From contig LADS01000044.1 in the NCBI GenBank assembly GCA_000961725.1, positions 1 through 64,000 on the forward strand: a stretch of DNA of 64,000 bases, in the 5' to 3' direction. The translations under genes and the position numbers were made by a program. The stretch comes from Desulfobulbaceae bacterium BRH_c16a (GTDB taxonomy: Bacteria; Desulfobacterota; Desulfobulbia; Desulfobulbales; Desulfocapsaceae). The notes beneath the pieces are model-generated. The model searched no databases, was not told the origin of the DNA, and saw nothing but the letters and a program-made list of their open reading frames with translations. Of the stretch, positions 26,549 through 35,587 are shown one piece after another; the stretch's first letter is position 1, and every line of letters begins with the position of its first letter.

Positions 26549-27316
26549 TCAGCGCAAGCCGGTAATAAACGGACCCACCGCTTCAGGTCCCTGTTGATCC
26601 ACCAGCCGGATGGTCTCCGAGCCGATGACCGCCATGTCTGCCTTGCCGGTAATTGCTGCAACATCCTCTTTGTTGCGGATACCAAAGCCTACCGCCAGAG
26701 GCAAAGATGTGGCCGCCCGGCATCTGGCCAGGTAGGTCGTAAATTCCTCGCCGAATTCGGATTGTTTGCCGGTCACCCCGCGACGGGCGACGCAGTAGAT
26801 GAAGCCGTCCGCTGATTGGTTCAATACGGTCATCCGCTCGTCCGTTGAGGTCGGTGCGAAAATGAGCACCGGAGCGATGCTGTATTCTTTTGCCAGGCGA
26901 AAAAACTCCTCACCCATTTCCGGCGGCAGATCCGGAACGATGAGTCCTTTAATGCCTGCTGCCCGGCAATCCTGGAAAAATTTCTCTTCGCCATACTTGA
27001 AAACGATATTGTAGTAGGTCATGAAGAGAAAGGGAATGTCGTATCTCTTGCTCATCTCGGCCCCGAAGGCCAGGCAGTCCGCCACCTTTGTGCCGGCGGC
27101 AAGGCTTTCCTGATTGGCTTTCAAAATGACCGGACCGTCGGCCATCGGTTCGGAAAACGGGATCTGCATTTCGATGCAGTCAACCCCGCCCTCAACCATC
27201 TGGGATATAACCTGACGGTTGACGGTAAAAGAGGGGTAGCCGAGAACGATATGGGTCATCAGCAGGATTTTGTTGTTTTCGAGTCTGGTGCGCAGGGTCT
27301 TTTCGAGTATCGTCAT
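26549..27316 (-). CDS. trpA: tryptophan synthase alpha chain
   Basis: A 255-residue TIM barrel that cleaves indole-3-glycerol phosphate and passes indole to TrpB. The catalytic Glu lies in CIEMQIPFSEPMADGP, where the substrate Asp is replaced or shifted (TrpA usually reads GxPFSDPxADGP; here SEP). The phosphate-binding region GFGIRNKEDV and VIGSETIRLV follow. It lies about 48 bp after trpB; other trp genes are absent from the window. The SEP variant is compatible with function but worth noting. Confidence 0.93.
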   Translation of the reverse strand: MTILEKTLRTRLENNKILLMTHIVLGYPSFTVNRQVISQMVEGGVDCIEMQIPFSEPMADGPVILKANQESLAAGTKVADCLAFGAEMSKRYDIPFLFMTYYNIVFKYGEEKFFQDCRAAGIKGLIVPDLPPEMGEEFFRLAKEYSIAPVLIFAPTSTDERMTVLNQSADGFIYCVARRGVTGKQSEFGEEFTTYLARCRAATSLPLAVGFGIRNKEDVAAITGKADMAVIGSETIRLVDQQGPEAVGPFITGLR

Positions 27317-27364
27317 GTCCTCACCGTTCTGTCTTTCTAATATAAGAAGAGTTCACTCAATTTT

Positions 27365-28594
<1,230 letters not shown>

Positions 28595-28785
28595 TGTCTT
28601 CTCCGTGCTCAATGCAGGCGATACACTGCATTTTTAGAAATTTACACTCATTTGAACTGCAACCGGATGGCAAACCGGGGAAATTACATAAATTGTCTGA
28701 CTTTTCTCTTGAATATTGACAGGCGGTTTTGATACGCTTGTCTTGTCTAACTGTTACACTTACCCTTCAGGTCAAGGAGAACCGT

Positions 28786-29214
28786 ATGACCAAAGATGTG
28801 CATGCCGCGCAGCACCCGATAATCGATTCAGAAAAAGTAGTGACTTTCCCTCGTGGTATTCCAGGGTTTGAAAAATACACTACTTACCTTGTTTATCACA
28901 AGGAAGAAAATGACTTAACCGCCTTCTGGCTGGAATCCTGCGACCAGCCGGAGATAACATTCACCATAGTCGATCCCGGGCAGTACGGGCTCAGTTACGA
29001 TCTTGAATTGACTGATGAGGAAAGGGATCTCCTGCAGGCAAAAGGGGCGGAGGAGCTTGGCATTTTTATGATGCTCAGTAAAAGAGAGGGGAAGGCACCC
29101 GTTCTCAACGCCAATATTGCCGGGCCGGTTATCATCAATCCGCGCACCCGGATCGGGCTGCAGAAGGTTATCCGTCGAGCCAGGCTCAACACCATGATCA
29201 TCCAGAAAGAATAG
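28786..29214 (+). CDS. fliW: flagellar assembly factor FliW
   Basis: A 142-residue FliW, which binds flagellin and antagonises the translational regulator CsrA. The N-terminal signature TFPRGIPGFEKYTTY and the C-terminal region with NPRTRIGLQKVI are typical. The start at 28786 has AAGGAGA 5 bases upstream. The next gene is convergent, 8 bp away, so there is no csrA in the usual fliW-csrA position. It implies the organism makes flagella, although no other flagellar gene is in the window. Confidence 0.88.
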   Translation: MTKDVHAAQHPIIDSEKVVTFPRGIPGFEKYTTYLVYHKEENDLTAFWLESCDQPEITFTIVDPGQYGLSYDLELTDEERDLLQAKGAEELGIFMMLSKREGKAPVLNANIAGPVIINPRTRIGLQKVIRRARLNTMIIQKE

Positions 29215-29222
29215 CGGATAGT

Positions 29223-30836
29223 TCACCGTGCGAGCTGCTTTCTGCAGGCTGCGGCAAAGTCCTCCGGATAATGACCGTTGATAAAGCGGAGCTGGGCCTC
29301 GCTGAACGCGCCCGGCGATTCGGGCAGGCGGGGCAGCAGGGCGTAGAGCAGCGGCTGCCGAGTGTCGCTTGCGGAAGTCAGTCTTTTTGCATATTCAATG
29401 GAGGTGACCATTTTTGCCCCGAGTCCTGCAAGGGCCCTCTGGGCCATGAGGATGCCGGTGTCGAGGGAGCGGCGTACCTGAGGATCGCATTCGACGATAT
29501 TGCCGGCGAGATTGCCGTTTTCGGTGGGCAGGGTCATGAGCTGAAGCTCCCATTGCGAAGTCTGGGCCTTGGGGACAAAAAGCATGACCCGGCTATCGCT
29601 CCAGACCGTAAGACCGGACGGCAGGTCGTCACGGCCATCCATACGACGGTTGGCGGCGAGAGCCGTCCGGTAGTCGCTGAAGAAATCGCTGCCGTTGATT
29701 TCTTCGTAATCGTTGATCAGGTCGGCCACCAGATCGCCGCAGCTGTATGAGGCAAATTGCCCGACTGCCTGTTCGGTGCCTTCATTGTAGGCTGTAACCT
29801 CCTCCGGCACCAGGGCGTATTGCTGGTGAATCTGCTGATGGGAGGCATGCAGCCGGTACTGCGTTGGCGCAAAATCGAATCCGAAATTCCAGCCCCAGAG
29901 GGTGGCCGCGCCGTTTTCTTCCGGTAATGCTGCTATGATCCCCAGCCTGAGTGATTCAAGCTCATCCTCTCTCAACACTCTTCCCGTGGCCGGCAGGGGA
30001 AGCTGCAGCTTCTCGGCAAGACGCACCAAGGTGCGCTGGTAGTAAAGGTGACGCAGACCTTTTATATCCCCCGGCCCCAGTGCCTCGATACTGTAGCGGA
30101 TGGCGTCGTCGGCCATGTTCGCGGCGTAGTGTCCGCCGGGTATATAAGAATTTTGCCGCAGATATTCAAAGACGTGGGTGTTTTCGTCCTTCGGCCATTC
30201 CCCGACTATTTCACTTCGACCCTGGGCGCCTGGGCGGATCACCATGATAATTTTGTAGTCGTCGGGCAAATACGGGCTATTGGCCACCGCCTCGAACAAG
30301 GGATGGTTGCGGATCACCGGCATTAATCTGCCGGTGTCGTCTTTCAGGTAACGCAGACCCGCCGGCTGTTCATTCTCTTTGATGATATCGCAGGAGAGTT
30401 CGGCAAGGCGTATCAGGTCGGCCGGATCGGTCGAGCAGGTGGCGAGGGCGAGCAGCAGCGGGTCGGGTAATTGTTCGAACAGGCTGTGGGCATCGGTTTT
30501 TTTCAGGGTGGTGGAGAGCGAGACCTGCGGCGCCGGCGGCAATCCTATCTTGTCGGGATTTATTGCACTTGCGTCCGCCCATTCCTTGTCGATATAAGTG
30601 GTTCCCCGGAAAGGGAAAGGGTTCGGGATCTCAAAAATCCAATCCGCCTCGGGGACCGGGATATTTCCTTGCGGAAAATTTCTTTCGTTACCGACTTCCT
30701 CGTTGTCTGTCGACAGCCCAAGGATTGCAGGCCTGGTGTCCTGCCGGAGATTGGCGACAGTATAGCTCGGTTTGTGGATGCCGTATCGGAACCTGCCTTC
30801 AGGGGTGATGCATGTCCGGAGTTTTTTCATTGTCAT
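29223..30836 (-). CDS. conserved-looking 537-residue protein of unknown function
   Basis: A 537-residue soluble protein without signal peptide or membrane segment. It starts MTMKKLRTCITPEGRFRYG with GGAAAAG upstream. Aromatic-rich blocks (IFEIPNPFPFRGTTYIDKEW; TLWGWNFGFDFAPTQYR) and a histidine cluster LHASHQQIHQQYAL near residue 335 suggest a catalytic or metal site. The cluster is faintly reminiscent of HIT/GalT-type nucleotidyl-transfer motifs but does not match them. It lies 12 bp after rsmI and is probably cotranscribed with it. I cannot name the family; the length and even codon use argue it is a real gene. Confidence 0.8.
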   Translation of the reverse strand: MTMKKLRTCITPEGRFRYGIHKPSYTVANLRQDTRPAILGLSTDNEEVGNERNFPQGNIPVPEADWIFEIPNPFPFRGTTYIDKEWADASAINPDKIGLPPAPQVSLSTTLKKTDAHSLFEQLPDPLLLALATCSTDPADLIRLAELSCDIIKENEQPAGLRYLKDDTGRLMPVIRNHPLFEAVANSPYLPDDYKIIMVIRPGAQGRSEIVGEWPKDENTHVFEYLRQNSYIPGGHYAANMADDAIRYSIEALGPGDIKGLRHLYYQRTLVRLAEKLQLPLPATGRVLREDELESLRLGIIAALPEENGAATLWGWNFGFDFAPTQYRLHASHQQIHQQYALVPEEVTAYNEGTEQAVGQFASYSCGDLVADLINDYEEINGSDFFSDYRTALAANRRMDGRDDLPSGLTVWSDSRVMLFVPKAQTSQWELQLMTLPTENGNLAGNIVECDPQVRRSLDTGILMAQRALAGLGAKMVTSIEYAKRLTSASDTRQPLLYALLPRLPESPGAFSEAQLRFINGHYPEDFAAACRKQLAR

Positions 30837-30848
30837 TGCTTTTCCATC

Positions 30849-31697
30849 TTATTTATTCCAGAGCGCGAGTGCCTGTTGATAAATCTGCGACCGTGAGATC
30901 CCGAGATCGGCGGCCAGCTGACGGCTGACATCCTTGAGCGAGAGTTCGGAATTATCACGGTACCAGAGTATCAGCTCTTCAAGAGTCTGTCCCTTCACTT
31001 CCTCTTTCGCCCCCGGGCAGATAACCACGACAAATTCTCCTCGGTTTCTGCCATCTTTGCTTTTTTCGAGCAGATCGCTCAGCGTGCCGGATTGCAAGTC
31101 CTCGAAAGTTTTGGTCAACTCCCTGGCCCAGAAGGCCTGACGCTCGCCCAGGATCTCCAGGGCATCGGCCAGCAGGGCATCGATCCGACGGGGTGACTCA
31201 TAGACGACTACCGGGTATTCACAAGAGCTTAAAGCGGCGAGTGCCTTGCGGCGCTGGCTGCTTTTGGCGGGGAGAAAACCCAGAAAGAGAAAACCGGTGG
31301 AGGTGATGCCGGAGCCGGAGAGGGCGGTGGTCAGGGCCGATGCTCCGGGCAACGGCACGACCGTGATGCCTTTCTCGTGGGCCTGCCGGACGACTACGGC
31401 ACCGGGATCGGAAATACCGGGTGTGCCGGCGTCACTGACCAGGGCAACATTTTTTCCTTCCTCCAGGCGAAGGATGATCTCTTCGCTGCGCTCCGCTTCC
31501 TTTTCCCTATAATAGCTGATCAAGGGGGTGTTGATGCCGAAGTGGGTGAGGAGCTGTCTGGAATGCCGGGTGTCTTCTGCGGCAATGAGATCAACTTCCT
31601 TGAGCGTACGCAGAGCCCGCAGGGTGATATCCTCGAGGTTGCCGATGGGGGTAGGAACAATGAAAAGTGTTCCACAGGTTTGTGTTGCGGCGGTCAT
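30849..31697 (-). CDS. rsmI: 16S rRNA (cytidine-1402) 2'-O-methyltransferase
   Basis: A 282-residue member of the tetrapyrrole-methylase fold, which methylates the ribose of C1402 in 16S rRNA using SAM. Signatures are FIVPTPIGNLEDITLRAL at the N-terminus, AAEDTRHSRQLL and VSDAGTPGISDPG. A small C-terminal helix-turn-helix-like segment (VSRQLAADLGISRSQIYQQA) is typical of RsmI. Length is normal. It precedes the 537-residue unknown on the same strand. Confidence 0.94.
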   Translation of the reverse strand: MTAATQTCGTLFIVPTPIGNLEDITLRALRTLKEVDLIAAEDTRHSRQLLTHFGINTPLISYYREKEAERSEEIILRLEEGKNVALVSDAGTPGISDPGAVVVRQAHEKGITVVPLPGASALTTALSGSGITSTGFLFLGFLPAKSSQRRKALAALSSCEYPVVVYESPRRIDALLADALEILGERQAFWARELTKTFEDLQSGTLSDLLEKSKDGRNRGEFVVVICPGAKEEVKGQTLEELILWYRDNSELSLKDVSRQLAADLGISRSQIYQQALALWNK

Positions 31698-31777
31698 GCG
31701 CTTTCTTGTCCGGTTGAGGTGTCGGTACGTAGTAATCGTTCACCGGTACGCATCAAAAGACTGCATTACCCGGATCT

Positions 31778-31885
31778 GTAACCGTTCATCCAGTGCTCCA
31801 GGTTCGTTCAAGCAGGTCGCCGAGCTATAGTTGGCTATGTGAGGTGGCCTGATCGGACGAAAATGGGGTGCTGGTGAACGGTTAC
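31778..31885. repeat. 108-bp imperfect palindrome (MITE/REP-like)
   Basis: The outer arms at 31778-31799 and 31865-31885 are nearly perfect reverse complements (GTAACCGTTCA against TGAACGGTTAC, extended by CCAG/CTGG and GCTCC/GGGGTGC). Inner segments also pair, and the centre has a small ATAG-TTGG-CTAT hairpin. A related fragment, GTAATCGTTCACC, lies at 31733-31745. The whole would fold into one long hairpin in RNA or a cruciform in DNA. It lies upstream of the arsR promoter. Confidence 0.6.
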
Positions 31886-31946
31886 TGTACGTGTGCAAAA
31901 ATTTCGACCAGTATGATCAATTCACCCGGAAATTGCATCTGCTTTC

Positions 31947-31989
31947 TTGACTTTTCCTGGGATGGCTGTATATGAATATGTGAACATAT
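31947..31989 (+). promoter_or_regulatory. promoter with candidate ArsR-type operator
   Basis: TTGACT at 31947-31952 and TATATG at 31969-31974 lie 16 bp apart. Directly downstream, 31976-31989 is a palindrome (ATATG-TGAA-CATAT) within an AT-rich run, the type of site bound by ArsR/SmtB repressors. It precedes arsR by about 25 bp, so autorepression is likely. Operator identity is inferred. Confidence 0.5.
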
Positions 31990-32013
31990 ATATAGATGGA
32001 GGGACAACAAACA

Positions 32014-32370
32014 ATGACGATGAACAATGATAAATGCGCCAGCAGGATAGTCCACCAGGATAAGGTGGACCTGGCCAAAGCCCAGGATCTGGGCCAGTCG
32101 GAAACAGAAGGGATCAGCGCTCTCTTCAAGACCTGCGGCGACCCTGGGCGGTTGCGCATAGTCCACGCCCTGTTGCGCCAGGAGATGTGCGTCTGTGATC
32201 TTGCGGCCTTGCTGGATGTTTCCGAATCGGCTGTCAGCCATCAACTGCGGTTGCTGCGGACCATGGGACTCGTCGCCAACAGACGGGAGGGAACAGTTCT
32301 CTATTACCGGGTAGTCGACACGCGGCTTGAGCAACTTATCGCTCTGGCTGGATCATTAGTAACTAAATAA
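32014..32370 (+). CDS. ArsR/SmtB-family metal-sensing repressor
   Basis: A 118-residue winged-helix repressor. The helix carries the metal-binding signature MCVCDLAALLDVSESAVSHQ (ELCVCDL-like), as in ArsR/CadC-type sensors that release DNA when thiol-liganded metal binds. An N-terminal Cys (NNDKCASR) may be a further ligand. The start at 32014 has GGAGGG 10 bases upstream; ATG 32020 is an alternative. The permease gene follows after 23 bp, so the pair is a metal-responsive efflux operon. The inducing metal cannot be told from sequence. Confidence 0.9.
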   Translation: MTMNNDKCASRIVHQDKVDLAKAQDLGQSETEGISALFKTCGDPGRLRIVHALLRQEMCVCDLAALLDVSESAVSHQLRLLRTMGLVANRREGTVLYYRVVDTRLEQLIALAGSLVTK

Positions 32371-32393
32371 TAAAAATTTGCATTTGGAACTCT

Positions 32394-33581
32394 ATGTTTG
32401 AATTTATAAAAGTATTCCTCTTGGAATCATGGCACATCCTGATGGACAGCTCTTTTTATATTCTTTTCGGGATCATCATAGCCGGAGTGGTTGGAGTATT
32501 TCTTAACCCGGGTACTGTACTCAACCATCTGGGAAGGGGTCGATACAGTTCCGTATTCAAGGCGGCACTTCTCGGGGTACCCTTGCCGCTCTGATCGTGT
32601 GGTGTGCTGCCGGCGGCAGCATCACTCAAGAAACAAGGAGCAAACAAGGGCGCGACCACAGCTTTTCTTATTTCGACCCCGGAATCGGGGGTCGATTCGA
32701 TCGCTATCACTTATGCTCTTCTCGATCCGCTTCTTACGGTTATTCGACCGGTGGCGGCGCTGGTTTCGGCGATTGCAGCGGGCCTTGCCGAAAATATCCT
32801 GTTCTGGAAAGACGGGGGGGAAATTCGGGGCGATCGAAGCTGTCCCGTCGATAAATGTTGCGATGGCATAGATTGTCCCGAAGAGGTCCATCGCAACCAT
32901 CATACTTTTATGGAAAAGATTGTTGCCGGTGTGCGGTACGGTTATCGGGAGGTCTGGGGAGATATTGCCGGATGGTTTTTCATCGGTTTATTCATCGCTG
33001 CGCTGATAACCACGGTGGTGCCCGACGATCTGATGGCCAGCCTGCTGGGCGGTGGGATCAGCTCCATGCTGGTGATGCTGGTGGTGGGCATTCCGCTCTA
33101 TATTTGTGCGAGCGCCTCCACCCCGGTCGCTGCTGCCTTGATTATGAAGGGAGTGAGTCCGGGCGCGGCTCTGGTTTTTCTCCTGGTCGGGCCTGCCACC
33201 AATATCACTTCTCTTTCCGTTTTGCTTGGGATTCTCGGTAAAAGAAGTACGGCGATGTATCTCGTTATCCTGTCGGTCTGTGCGGTTCTTTTCGGGCTTG
33301 GGGTTGACGCGCTGTATAAGATATTGGAAATCTCCCCAAGGGCAATTATCGGTGAAGCTTCGGAGGTGATTCCGGATGCCGTAAAACTCGTGGCGGTGTT
33401 CATCCTTCTGGTTATGTCGATAAAGCCTCTCTCGGCAGTTTTGAGAAAAAAACTTGCCGGCAAGCCTGCAAAAACTGTCTTTTTCAGTGAATTCCCATCA
33501 CTTCAGGGACACGTGCCGAAGTCTTTACATCATCATGCAACCGTGGCGGAAAAGGCGCGATGCGGCTGCGGTAAAGAATAA
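32394..33581 (+). CDS. predicted selenocysteine-containing metal efflux permease (SO_0444/DUF318-like)
   Basis: One continuous frame of 396 codons contains a TGA at 32592-32594 (codon 67). Both sides belong to the same membrane permease. The sequence before is LLGVPLPL and after is SCGVLPAAASLKKQGANKGA, continuing into ISTPESGVDSIAITYALLDP. In the SO_0444/YraQ-type permeases I know, this site reads PLPLCSCGV, so TGA stands exactly at a conserved Cys, giving U-S-C. A SECIS-like hairpin follows (separate entry). About eight membrane segments are visible. A Cys/His-rich loop (VDKCCDGIDCPEEVHRNHH) and a C-terminal HHH...CGCGKE tail suggest metal binding. It is cotranscribed with the ArsR-type repressor. 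A simple nonsense mutation is the alternative. Confidence 0.8.
32592..32626 (+). promoter_or_regulatory. candidate bacterial SECIS element
   Basis: Directly after the in-frame TGA (32592-32594) the mRNA can form a stem. Positions 32605-32611 pair with 32615-32621 (7 bp), then one bulged U at 32622, then 32601-32604 with 32623-32626 (4 bp, one G-U). The apical loop is GGC at 32612-32614, 17 bases after the UGA, with G in the first position. Spacing, bulge and loop fit bacterial SECIS expectations. The GC-rich alanine codons could form such a stem by chance. Confidence 0.65.
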
Positions 33582-33676
33582 CCCAGTATTCATTTGAAGA
33601 ATGGGCCGAGAACGGGCATAATACGCTGTTATAAACACTTTTTAGTTCGACTTTCTAACATCTTTTAAAGGAATGT

Positions 33677-34804
33677 ATGAGTAAGCATATTGGCATCTTG
33701 ACAGCTGGAGGGGATAGCCCGGGGCTGAATGCGGCTATTCGCGCCATAGGAAAGTCGGCCCTGTCCAAGGGCATGCATGTTCTCGGCTTTCGCGACGGTT
33801 TTCGCGGCCTCATGGAAAACCGGACCATGCGCCTAGAACGGGAAATGCTTTCCTCGATCCTGACGAGAGGAGGCACGATCCTCGGTACCAGTCGCGACAA
33901 ACCGCATAAGATGCCCGTAGGCAGTGAAGTCATGGATATGACGGAAGTAATCTGCGATAATTATCGGCGTCACAATCTTGACGCCCTGATCTGTATCGGC
34001 GGCGGCGGAACCCAGAAAAACGCCTATCGCCTGGCCCAGAAGGGTCTGAATATTCTGACTCTGCCCAAGACCATCGATAATGATGTCGCTATGACCGACG
34101 TCACTTTCGGTTTTCATACCGCCATGGAAATTGCCACCGAGGCCATCGACCGGCTTCATTCCACCGCTCACAGCCATCATCGGATTATCGTCGTCGAGAT
34201 CATGGGCCATAATGCCGGCTGGCTGGCATTGGGGGCAGGGGTCGCCGGTGGAGCGGATGCCATCCTTATCCCGGAGATCCCCTATGACCTGGTGGCCGTC
34301 AGTAACGCCATCCGCAAACGGAAGCAGCGGGGGACCAATTTCAGTATAGTTGCCGTGGCCGAAGGGGCTCTCTCCGTTGCCGATTTCAGGCGTTACAGCA
34401 GTCTCAAGGAAGCAAAAGCCAAAGCGAAGGAGAAAGAGGACGGCAAGGCTCTGAAAAAGGTGGAAGAGGCCTTGCTGGAGTTTGCCACCCAGCGGAGCAA
34501 TAACACCCTCAGGCTCTCACAGGAACTTGAAAAATTGACTCATCTCGAGTCAAGAGTCACCATTCTCGGTCATTATCAGCGGGGAGGGACGCCTTCCGCC
34601 GCCGACCGGATGCTGGCGACCCGGCTGGGCAGCGCCTGCGTCGACTGCATAGAAAAAGGTGTCGGCGGAGTCATGATCGCCGTCGATGGCGACAGTACCA
34701 AGACGGTGCCTCTGGAAAATGTGGTGGGAAAACGGAATCTGGTACCAATAGACCATCCCTGGGTGCGTGCCGCCCGCAGTGTCGGTACGTGCATGGGCGA
34801 CTGA
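33677..34804 (+). CDS. pfkA: 6-phosphofructokinase
   Basis: A 375-residue phosphofructokinase-fold enzyme for phosphorylation of fructose 6-phosphate. The N-terminal [18 protein letters not shown] and the substrate motif [17 protein letters not shown] are intact, with HNAGWLAL and [14 protein letters not shown] later. The nucleotide/metal motif is written [10 protein letters not shown] near residues 107-116, where most PFKs have GGDGS or GGDGT. The usual Mg-binding Asp is therefore Gly. The Lys of PKTIDND is typical of PPi-dependent or mixed PFKs, so the phosphoryl donor (ATP or PPi) is uncertain. It is a single gene after the permease. Confidence 0.88.
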   Translation: MSKHIGILTAGGDSPGLNAAIRAIGKSALSKGMHVLGFRDGFRGLMENRTMRLEREMLSSILTRGGTILGTSRDKPHKMPVGSEVMDMTEVICDNYRRHNLDALICIGGGGTQKNAYRLAQKGLNILTLPKTIDNDVAMTDVTFGFHTAMEIATEAIDRLHSTAHSHHRIIVVEIMGHNAGWLALGAGVAGGADAILIPEIPYDLVAVSNAIRKRKQRGTNFSIVAVAEGALSVADFRRYSSLKEAKAKAKEKEDGKALKKVEEALLEFATQRSNNTLRLSQELEKLTHLESRVTILGHYQRGGTPSAADRMLATRLGSACVDCIEKGVGGVMIAVDGDSTKTVPLENVVGKRNLVPIDHPWVRAARSVGTCMGD

Positions 34805-34816
34805 CGGTCGGGGCCG

Positions 34817-35587
34817 TTAAAGCCGATATTTGCCGCTGTAGCCCCTTGGGGTGATAATCAGATCATTCCAGGTAAAAGTCTGGCTGTTGCCGATGATGAC
34901 CGTCGACTGCATGCCGATTTCGCTTTCCAGCATGTCGGCAAGGCATGTCACTGTGATCTTCTCGTTTTCCCTGGTCGCCGCAGTAACGATACCGACCGGG
35001 GTCGTCGCGGCCCGATGGGCGAGGAAGATTTCCCTTGCCCGGACTATCTGGTCGGTGCGCCGTTTTGACCTTGGATTATAGATGGCGGTGACAAAATCGG
35101 CCATGGCCGCAGCCGCAAGGCGTTTTTCGATAAGATCCCAGGGAGTGAGAAGATCGGAGAGACTGATGGCGGCGAAGTCGTGCATGAGCGGCGCCCCGAG
35201 ACGGGCGGCGCAGCTGTTGATTGCCGCAAGTCCCGGGATGATTTCGATTCTGCACGAATTTGCCGATTCCCTGGCCAGTTCATACACAAGTCCGGCCATG
35301 GCGTAGATGCCGGGGTCGCCGCCCGAGACCAGCGCGACGTTTTTGCCGGTTTCGGCTGTGGCAAGGGCCGTACGGCAGCGGTCGACTTCTTTCATCATCT
35401 CCGAGGAGATCACTTCCTTGCCTTCGAGAAAGGCGGGGATCAGTTCGAGATATGTCTTATAGCCGATTATAACATCTGCCTTTTCCAATACCTCGCAGGC
35501 AGCAAGGGTCATCTGCTTTACCGCTCCGGGACCTGTTCCGACAACGGAAAGGGTGCCTCTGCCACTGCCATTGTTACATTTTTCCAT
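34817..35587 (-). CDS. cbiH: precorrin/cobalt-precorrin-3B C17-methyltransferase
   Basis: A 256-residue SAM-dependent methyltransferase of the tetrapyrrole-methylase fold, catalysing ring contraction with C17 methylation. Signatures are LSVVGTGPGAVKQMT at the N-terminus, VSGGDPGIYAMA and AIYNPRSKRRTDQI. It is the last gene of the minus-strand corrinoid operon. Its ATG lies 70 bp inside cbiG, an unusually long overlap, but there is no later Met before the conserved GTGPG motif. AGGAAAAG precedes the ATG. Confidence 0.93.
   Translation of the reverse strand: MEKCNNGSGRGTLSVVGTGPGAVKQMTLAACEVLEKADVIIGYKTYLELIPAFLEGKEVISSEMMKEVDRCRTALATAETGKNVALVSGGDPGIYAMAGLVYELARESANSCRIEIIPGLAAINSCAARLGAPLMHDFAAISLSDLLTPWDLIEKRLAAAAMADFVTAIYNPRSKRRTDQIVRAREIFLAHRAATTPVGIVTAATRENEKITVTCLADMLESEIGMQSTVIIGNSQTFTWNDLIITPRGYSGKYRL

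Noticed and set aside
32394..32594. Permease read as two genes or a frameshifted pseudogene
   Set aside because: The two parts are in the same frame, and only a TGA at a conserved Cys position separates them, with a hairpin after it. Selenocysteine explains it better.
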